From: Paenibacillus silvae
GTDB lineage: Bacteria; Bacillota; Bacilli; Paenibacillales; Paenibacillaceae
Assembly (NCBI RefSeq): GCF_014639235.1
Contig: NZ_BMFU01000008.1
Coordinates: 1-64,000 of the forward strand
Length of the DNA stretch: 64,000 nt
Direction of reading: 5' to 3'
Position numbers and translations under genes: made by a program. This document shows positions 58,343 through 64,000 of the stretch, piece by piece (the first letter of the stretch is position 1; every line of letters begins with the position of its first letter). The notes beneath the pieces are model-generated. The model was not told where the DNA came from, made no database searches, and saw nothing but the letters and a program-made list of their open reading frames with translations.

Positions 58343-60949
58343 TTACAGACCTGCAATCAAGGACTTGATGGTGCTGTCACTTTCCAATGCACGGATGATG
58401 ATCGTTACCGCTTCAGCGCGAGTAGATTTGCCGTTAGGCCCAAACTCGGAAGCTGTCAATCCATTGACCAGCTTCGCGGAGGAAGCCAGTTCAATTGCTC
58501 CTGCTGCCCAGTTTTCGGATTTAACATCGCTAAATTTAGTTGGAGCATCCGTAGCCAGCGCATTCAGATTCAGAACACGGGCAATGATAGCAATCATCTC
58601 GGCACGAGTGATCGTTGCATTCGGCTTGAATGAGCCATCTGTGTATCCACCGATTACACCCTTATCTGCCAGAGCCCCGATATATCCGGCAGCCCAGTTA
58701 GAACCTGCATCTTTGAAGCTGTTTGCTGCTTTATTTTCACTAAGCCCAAAAGCACGTGCAATCATTGCTGTAAATTCAGCCCGTGTTACAGGAGCATTCG
58801 GCTTAAATGATCCATTCTCATAACCGTTAACGACACGCAGTTTAAGGGCAATGTTAATATTTTCGTTAGCCCAGTGGCTTGTGATATCACGAACTGCAAA
58901 TTGTTGATTTTTCGTTGCAGCAATCGCTTCATTAAGAGTCTTCAGCACACTTTCTTGGCTAACTACACCCGACTTGAATGAATCAGTCCCTATTGCTGGT
59001 GGTGTAGTCGGTTGAGTTGTTGGCGGTGTCGTTGTACCTGGCAAAGGTTGTGTTCCTGTGGACGGTACAGATGGTGTTGTTGATGGTGCAGTTGATGAAC
59101 CACCGCCACCAGTTCCCGGTGTTGTAGGTGTAGTTCCTGTGTTGGTGGTATCTGTGATAACTAAAGCAATACGATTGCTTTCATATACGACTTGTGTGCT
59201 ATATTTTGATGGTAGTCCTTGGACTTTAACGGAGGAGAATTGACCCGTTCTTTGGTTTGCATCATGACTAACTAGTGTGAACGTGCCTGCTCCCGGCACA
59301 TAACCGTTACCAAAATTAACATCTAGCTCCCCAGCCGCTTGAATCGCACCCTTCACATCAAGTACATCTGAAGCTGTCGCTACATTCAGTTCCAACACGC
59401 CTGTTGCTCCTTGAGTGAAGTTTCCTTCGATGTTCCACTTGCCGTATACACTTTCGGTAACTGTACCGCTGTTGTTTGTAACGCTACCTGTACCTAATGC
59501 CGAGGCCGTATCACCTTCTAAAGTACCGCCGTTAATTTCAGTACCACCGGAATACGTGTTGTTACCTCTTAATTTTAGAGTACCACTACCCTCTTTCGTC
59601 AATTTACCTGTACCGGAAATATCGTTTCTCCAAACATCCTGAGCATTGAATCCGCCTTTAGCTGCATCCATCGTTACTTTCACATCATGATTGAACGCAC
59701 CGTAGCCATCTGCAGCAGCAAACAAGTTAAGACGTCCCCATCCTTCTGGATCATCCAATACCGGATAACCGGAAGCAATGGCTGTTGTCGCCAGTACGGC
59801 ACGACGTTGCTCACTAGACAGGTATGGCTGTCTTGTTTCAAGCAGCACTTCTGCGCCTTTAGGTACAGCAGCAGGTTCGATCGTTGAATTAATCTGCGGG
59901 AATCCGTAAGTCAAACGTTGCGTATATTCGTCTTTATTTTTTTGGTAATCTGTAAAACGATCTTCCGCTGTTCCATTTTGTTTCAAAAGGATATCATGTG
60001 CCTGCTGGTAAGCATCTTGTTTCAACTGTTGATTTTCTGGATCATTTAAAGCGGAAGCTGCGAATGCCGTCGCCAGTACACGACCTCCCATCACGTCAAG
60101 CGGGGAGTGCATGCCGGCTACAATCCGGTCATCTCCCATCTCGGATGCACGTGTCAGCAGCTCTTGAAAGCGCTCAGGAACTGAATATGCCAGGGCAATC
60201 GCGGCGAGATAAGAGGCGTTTGTGTGTCCACTTGGGAATCCGCCATCATTGGACGGATTGTTACTTTGTACCGCAACCAGTGTAGGTACTATCACAGACT
60301 GATCCTTCCAACGGAAAGGTCTCATATATTGGTAGAATTTCTTTGCTTGTTGGGTTGAGGCATAATCTCCCCGCACTTTACCAACCAAATCGACCATTTT
60401 ACCTAACTCCGAGTTGGAATCTCCACCCTTATTGGAATCATTCGTATCTGTAAATTTTGTTGTCAACGCTTCTTGCGGAATATACGTAATAGAAGTAACC
60501 GTTCCTGATTTCTCACGATATACATCTGTCAAAGCGCCCAGGCCCTCTGCAGCTCCATACGTCTGGTTTCTTCGATCTGTATAGTAAGCATCCTCCTCGT
60601 CCTTCGCGGTACGCGTTTTAGAACGATCTTCTACATAATCGATATTGTAATTCAGCACCTGTTCATTCAATTTCGTACCGTTATCCCAGGATGAGCCTGG
60701 TGTCCATAATTTAAGAAACTCGGAAAGAGTACCTATTGCCGGGTTGCCATCGAGAGTCATGCTTGCTCCCGTGTTATTTTTGTACGTGTCTACAAAATAT
60801 CCCCATGCTGGTTGAGACGGCAATGGAATGGTTGTCTCATCCGATGCTGCGAGCACGTTGCTTGCGGCAAAGGTATTGGATAAAAGAACAACTCCCATCG
60901 CTGCGGCGAACAATCTCTTCTTGTTGCGTTTGATCACTTTCGTTTTCAA
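58343..60949 (-). CDS. SLH-anchored PAP2 acid phosphatase with autotransporter-type repeat
   Basis: An 868-residue surface enzyme. The start is a TTG at 60949 (nine bases after GGGAG); the in-frame codon at 61024 would hide the signal peptide (RLFAAAMGVVLLSNTFA). The PAP2/class A phosphatase motifs are complete: 'MRPFRWKDQ', 'GGFPSGHTNASY' (near 240) and 'DRIVAGMHSPLDVMGG'. Residues about 463-590 form a beta-helix with 'GTLKLRGNNTYSGGTEINGG', the repeat normally found in Gram-negative autotransporter passengers. A Thr/Pro/Gly linker leads to three SLH repeats (about 693-868, 'FKPNAPVTRAEFTAMIARAF', 'WAAGYIGALADKGVIGGYTD'). It likely releases phosphate at the cell surface. Confidence 0.88.
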   Translation of the reverse strand: MKTKVIKRNKKRLFAAAMGVVLLSNTFAASNVLAASDETTIPLPSQPAWGYFVDTYKNNTGASMTLDGNPAIGTLSEFLKLWTPGSSWDNGTKLNEQVLNYNIDYVEDRSKTRTAKDEEDAYYTDRRNQTYGAAEGLGALTDVYREKSGTVTSITYIPQEALTTKFTDTNDSNKGGDSNSELGKMVDLVGKVRGDYASTQQAKKFYQYMRPFRWKDQSVIVPTLVAVQSNNPSNDGGFPSGHTNASYLAAIALAYSVPERFQELLTRASEMGDDRIVAGMHSPLDVMGGRVLATAFAASALNDPENQQLKQDAYQQAHDILLKQNGTAEDRFTDYQKNKDEYTQRLTYGFPQINSTIEPAAVPKGAEVLLETRQPYLSSEQRRAVLATTAIASGYPVLDDPEGWGRLNLFAAADGYGAFNHDVKVTMDAAKGGFNAQDVWRNDISGTGKLTKEGSGTLKLRGNNTYSGGTEINGGTLEGDTASALGTGSVTNNSGTVTESVYGKWNIEGNFTQGATGVLELNVATASDVLDVKGAIQAAGELDVNFGNGYVPGAGTFTLVSHDANQRTGQFSSVKVQGLPSKYSTQVVYESNRIALVITDTTNTGTTPTTPGTGGGGSSTAPSTTPSVPSTGTQPLPGTTTPPTTQPTTPPAIGTDSFKSGVVSQESVLKTLNEAIAATKNQQFAVRDITSHWANENINIALKLRVVNGYENGSFKPNAPVTRAEFTAMIARAFGLSENKAANSFKDAGSNWAAGYIGALADKGVIGGYTDGSFKPNATITRAEMIAIIARVLNLNALATDAPTKFSDVKSENWAAGAIELASSAKLVNGLTASEFGPNGKSTRAEAVTIIIRALESDSTIKSLIAGL

Positions 60950-61155
60950 ATTTGTCGACTCCCATCGTTTAATAGTTGGTCTCGGTTCGGTCTCAATGTA
61001 GCATTCGACCTGCAAAACCAGCAATAAAACAATTTCGTCATTGTATCAATTTCGACGCAATATCATAAATCCTCAACATTTTACACTAAGTTAATATAAA
61101 TCGTGAACCTTGCTGAAATCGAGTAGTGTATAATTTGGGCCGGGAGGAATGCATG

Positions 61156-63492
61156 ATGAAAAAATGGAGCTCCGCATGGGCTGGACTAGCCCTTTCCTAT
61201 GGTTCAATCGTCATCGTAATTGTGCTGCTGATTTGCTCATTTTTCTATATCTATTTCTCACGTAGCTACAATGAAGAATTAAGAAATAAGAATCAACTGA
61301 TTCTTGAAAATACAGCACGCACGATTGAAGGAACCGTATTAAAACGCGTGCAGCAGCTATATGTTGACCTGTCTCTGGATAAATCAGCAGACATTCGCCT
61401 TTTTGCAGACCAGGCCGATCGGAACGGTTTAAATCAGGTGCTGGATCTGCAGGAGCTGCTTAAAGCCAAAGTAGCTGCAAACACCGATATCGTGCAGGGC
61501 ATTCATCTCTATTATCCGGCACGTAATATTATGCTTTCTTCTCTCTATGGGCTTCGTTATAACGCTGATCAGAGCGAGGGATCTGTTTATTATGCGGACT
61601 GGCTTCAGGAGATGCGCACCAGCAAACATAACAGTCTCTGGACGCCAGCACGCCAAATTCCAAAGGATATCTTCTCCACTCAAACGAGCGAGAATACCAG
61701 TGGCTTGTTTACGTATGCGCACAGCTACCCTTTCCGCTCTACAGGGGAAACCAGTGATGTCATCATTGCTATTGATGTAAAAGAAGATGCAGTAAATACG
61801 ATTGTTGAAAATATGATGCCTTCCCGGTATCAGCATACCGTGATTGTGAACGCGGCTGGACATGCAGTCAGCAGGTTGCAGGAACAAAGCTCAGGCAAGG
61901 CCGATATATACGCAGCAAGCCTTGGGAAAGTGCTTGATCTGGGGCATGCCAAAGGCAGCTTTGATGAGACGATTGGCGATGCACCTTATGTTGTATCGTA
62001 TCAGACGCTGCCCTCCACCGGGTGGACCATCTACAGTGCAACCCCGTCCAGCTACTATTATGAACAGTCCATACTGATCCAGAAGCTTATTCTCGGGATT
62101 TGTTTAGCCGCGCTGTGTATTGGACTGATCCTATCAGCAGTGCTTGTCCGGGCTAACTACAGTCCAATTAAACGTCTTGTTGGTCGGATCAAGGACCTTT
62201 CTGTTGGCACGCCAAACGAGGCAACGAATGAATTCCGCATGATCGATAACGCATTTCTTCATCTCAAAGATAAGGTGAATAACCTTGAAGAGACGATGAT
62301 AGCGAACAGCCCGGCGGTTCGGCACAAAGCAGTGCTTAACCTTTTGCAGGGTAACCCGGAGCAACGCCCCTGGAAAGAGGAACGAGCCGCTCTCGGCATC
62401 GCCAGACTGTACGCTGATTACTGCTGTATGCTGATGAATACAGGAGCTCCTGTTGAGAAAGGCCCGGCCGCAACACCTGAAGCCATTGCCAGATTAATGC
62501 ATGGACTGGAATGCCTCTCGCTGCAAGATAGCCGCCTGATTGTGGAAGAACTTCCCGACAAGAGACTTGCAGTTATTCTCTGTACCGATGCAGCTTCAGA
62601 AGCATTATTGGACAAGTTCTCACAGTTGCTTCTCGCGGAGACACGGCAGCAGCTGCAGCCGGATATTCAGCTGTCTACAGGTTGCTGGGTCAAGGACCTG
62701 AGAGAGATTCACCTAAGCTTCAACGAAGCACAGACACTCATGAAATATGCGTATTTCCGGCCTGAGCTGGCCATTCTGAAGGATCATTCCCTGCTTGAGC
62801 GGGAACACAGCCTGGAAGAAATCCCGCAGCATCTGCTTGCAAGGTTCAGAGACAAGCTTCAGAGCAGGCAGCTTGGCGAAGCCACTAACACCATAGAGCA
62901 GGTGATTGAACATATGCGGGCAGGGCAGTCTCCTGCCGATTATTGCCATTTCATCCTCTCCAATATGGTATTTATCTATTCTGATGTAGCCAAAAACGTG
63001 CGCTACAAACACACGCTGCAGTTCGGGCATCCCGACCTGTACCATGAGTATACAAATATGCATGATATTCTGGCCTATCGTAGATGGCTGACCGGATCCA
63101 TTACTACATTTATGGAGGAAACCGAGAATCGTAACAGTGACCGGGCGATCTCGACCATTGAACTGGCGAAGCAATATATTGAGGACAACCTCTCCGAAGA
63201 CCTCTCACTTGAGGCCGTTGGCAGCAAAGTATTCCTCAGCCCCAAATATTTGAGCAAGCTTTTCAAAGAAGAGGTGGGAATAACCTATACCGATTATGTA
63301 ACATCCCGGCGGATGGAGCAGGCTAAGTTACTGATCGAAAATAACAACATGACGATAGACCGGGTTGCAAGCTCGGTCGGTTACGGAACAACGGCCTATT
63401 TTATTAAACGATTCAAGGAAATGTACGGCTGCACACCAGGCAGCTATGTACGCAGTCTTTCTTCCACAGCGATATCAGAGGCCAGATCATGA
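61156..63492 (+). CDS. Membrane-bound AraC-family regulator with extracellular sensor
   Basis: About 778 residues. An N-terminal membrane helix, a large extracellular Cache-like sensor (about 40-285) and a second membrane helix ('LILGICLAALCIGLILSAVL') lead to a HAMP-like segment and a cytoplasmic region. The last 100 residues are an AraC helix-turn-helix pair ('LSLEAVGSKVFLSPKYLSKL', 'MTIDRVASSVGYGTTAYFIK'). This one-protein sensor/activator type is abundant in Paenibacillus and usually sits beside sugar ABC-transporter genes. The ATG at 61156 lies eight bases from GGAGG; the ATG at 61153 is equally in frame. A solute-binding lipoprotein gene starts 20 bp after the stop. Confidence 0.88.
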   Translation: MKKWSSAWAGLALSYGSIVIVIVLLICSFFYIYFSRSYNEELRNKNQLILENTARTIEGTVLKRVQQLYVDLSLDKSADIRLFADQADRNGLNQVLDLQELLKAKVAANTDIVQGIHLYYPARNIMLSSLYGLRYNADQSEGSVYYADWLQEMRTSKHNSLWTPARQIPKDIFSTQTSENTSGLFTYAHSYPFRSTGETSDVIIAIDVKEDAVNTIVENMMPSRYQHTVIVNAAGHAVSRLQEQSSGKADIYAASLGKVLDLGHAKGSFDETIGDAPYVVSYQTLPSTGWTIYSATPSSYYYEQSILIQKLILGICLAALCIGLILSAVLVRANYSPIKRLVGRIKDLSVGTPNEATNEFRMIDNAFLHLKDKVNNLEETMIANSPAVRHKAVLNLLQGNPEQRPWKEERAALGIARLYADYCCMLMNTGAPVEKGPAATPEAIARLMHGLECLSLQDSRLIVEELPDKRLAVILCTDAASEALLDKFSQLLLAETRQQLQPDIQLSTGCWVKDLREIHLSFNEAQTLMKYAYFRPELAILKDHSLLEREHSLEEIPQHLLARFRDKLQSRQLGEATNTIEQVIEHMRAGQSPADYCHFILSNMVFIYSDVAKNVRYKHTLQFGHPDLYHEYTNMHDILAYRRWLTGSITTFMEETENRNSDRAISTIELAKQYIEDNLSEDLSLEAVGSKVFLSPKYLSKLFKEEVGITYTDYVTSRRMEQAKLLIENNNMTIDRVASSVGYGTTAYFIKRFKEMYGCTPGSYVRSLSSTAISEARS

Positions 63493-63512
63493 GCATAAGG
63501 AGGATGGGCAGC

Positions 63513-64000
63513 ATGACAATGAAGGAACAGCAGCTGAAGGCTGCTTACCGCTATCGCATGTTCCTCACTACAGCACTGCTGACGATGATGGGTGTTATTC
63601 TCGGTGGATGTAATCTGCTGAGCGGACCCAGCGCCATCGTCGAATCGCAGGAAGGCAGCACGAGCACGGCATCCTCTCTTACGGAAAAAGCCAAATACCA
63701 TATCTCCTGGACGATGCATCAGAATCTGCCTGTCCCGCAAGATGCCGAGATGTTGAAGCAGGTGGAAGAACAGTTTGGTGTACAGCTGGATATCTGGAAT
63801 ATGGAAAACAATAAATACGAGTCGCTTCTGGACATGAAGCTGGCTCAAGGCAGCATTCCTGACCTGTTTCGTATCCGGCAGCCGCAGGATCTATTGAAAT
63901 ACCAGCAGCAGGGGGTGCTGGCCGAGATTCCGGTAGAGACGCTGAATGAATATGCGCCGAATCTCATGCGTATCATTCATGAACAAGCCCCGGCCTACGA
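63513..64000 (+). CDS. ABC transporter solute-binding lipoprotein, family 1 type (cut by window end)
   Basis: The first 162 codons of a gene that runs off the right edge. A long signal peptide ends in the lipobox 'LGGC' (Cys near residue 33), followed by a Ser/Thr spacer and a mature domain opening 'YHISWTMHQNLPVPQDAEML' and 'SLLDMKLAQGSIPDLFRIRQ', typical of extracellular sugar-binding proteins of the LplA/YtcQ group. AAGGAGG lies nine bases before the ATG at 63513; an in-frame ATG at 63504 abuts it. Close spacing to the AraC gene implies an operon for oligosaccharide uptake under that regulator. Confidence 0.85.
   Translation, partial: MTMKEQQLKAAYRYRMFLTTALLTMMGVILGGCNLLSGPSAIVESQEGSTSTASSLTEKAKYHISWTMHQNLPVPQDAEMLKQVEEQFGVQLDIWNMENNKYESLLDMKLAQGSIPDLFRIRQPQDLLKYQQQGVLAEIPVETLNEYAPNLMRIIHEQAPAY

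Overview
The window looks like a chromosomal segment of a Paenibacillus-type bacterium (Gram-positive, endospore-forming, moderate GC). The evidence is AGGAGG-type ribosome sites, frequent TTG/GTG starts, S-layer homology (SLH) surface proteins, a Spo0E-like phosphatase, many secreted carbohydrate-active enzymes with cre-like operators, a membrane AraC regulator next to a solute-binding lipoprotein, and a Paenibacillus-style peptide/receptor quorum-sensing pair. I see no rRNA, tRNA, CRISPR array, prophage or complete insertion sequence. The mobile signal is a family of three roughly 190-bp palindromic MITE-like elements.

Layout. 1-9.8 kb: two very large paralogous surface proteins (the first cut by the window edge) flanking a permuted-papain-like protein and a CdsA-like membrane protein, then a lipoprotein and a LysM protein. 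10-12.7 kb: ada (alkylation repair), a PEP mutase/isocitrate lyase family enzyme and an unknown. 12.8-15.1 kb: a GntR/ABC operon with a palindromic operator, and a Spo0E-like gene. 15.2-16.9 kb: an HTH-TPR receptor overlapped at its 3' end by an unannotated 46-codon secreted pro-peptide gene (Alo-like). 17-26.8 kb: aldo/keto reductase, lipid kinase, an LRR protein, GH30 and GH10 glycosidases, and a secreted nucleotidase, with two MITEs. 26.8-33.4 kb: a non-coding block with four copies of a 28-bp motif in nested inverted order, dbpA, a Fur-boxed AraC/siderophore-binding fusion, an SDR and an FRG protein. 33.6-44 kb: a GH43-CBM32-AbfB enzyme, small regulators, an attenuator-like leader before an RsgA-type GTPase and an APH-type kinase, a DHFR-like reductase and a CE2-like esterase. 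44.2-49 kb: a glutamine-type ABC transporter followed upstream by a GlnK/GlnL-like two-component system. 49-54 kb: a double-kinase hybrid sensor translationally coupled to a BTAD response regulator. 54-64 kb: TPR-SUKH protein, PL4 rhamnogalacturonan lyase, an SLH-anchored acid phosphatase with autotransporter-type repeats, a membrane AraC regulator and a truncated solute-binding lipoprotein.

How it fits together. Much of the region serves polysaccharide use at the cell surface: xylanase GH10, GH30, GH43, PL4 and a CE2-like esterase. Three of these genes carry a cre-like site, which implies CcpA catabolite control. Sensing modules cover glutamine, iron/siderophore, an unknown extracellular ligand (7TM-DISM kinase) and a self-produced peptide. 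The least expected items are the overlapping peptide gene at 15278-15418, the leader-peptide/tandem-terminator region at 39.1-39.4 kb, the AraC-lipoprotein fusion with its own internal ribosome site, and the MITE family sitting 5' of three genes. All functional calls are from reading the sequence and remembered family motifs; no database search was run.
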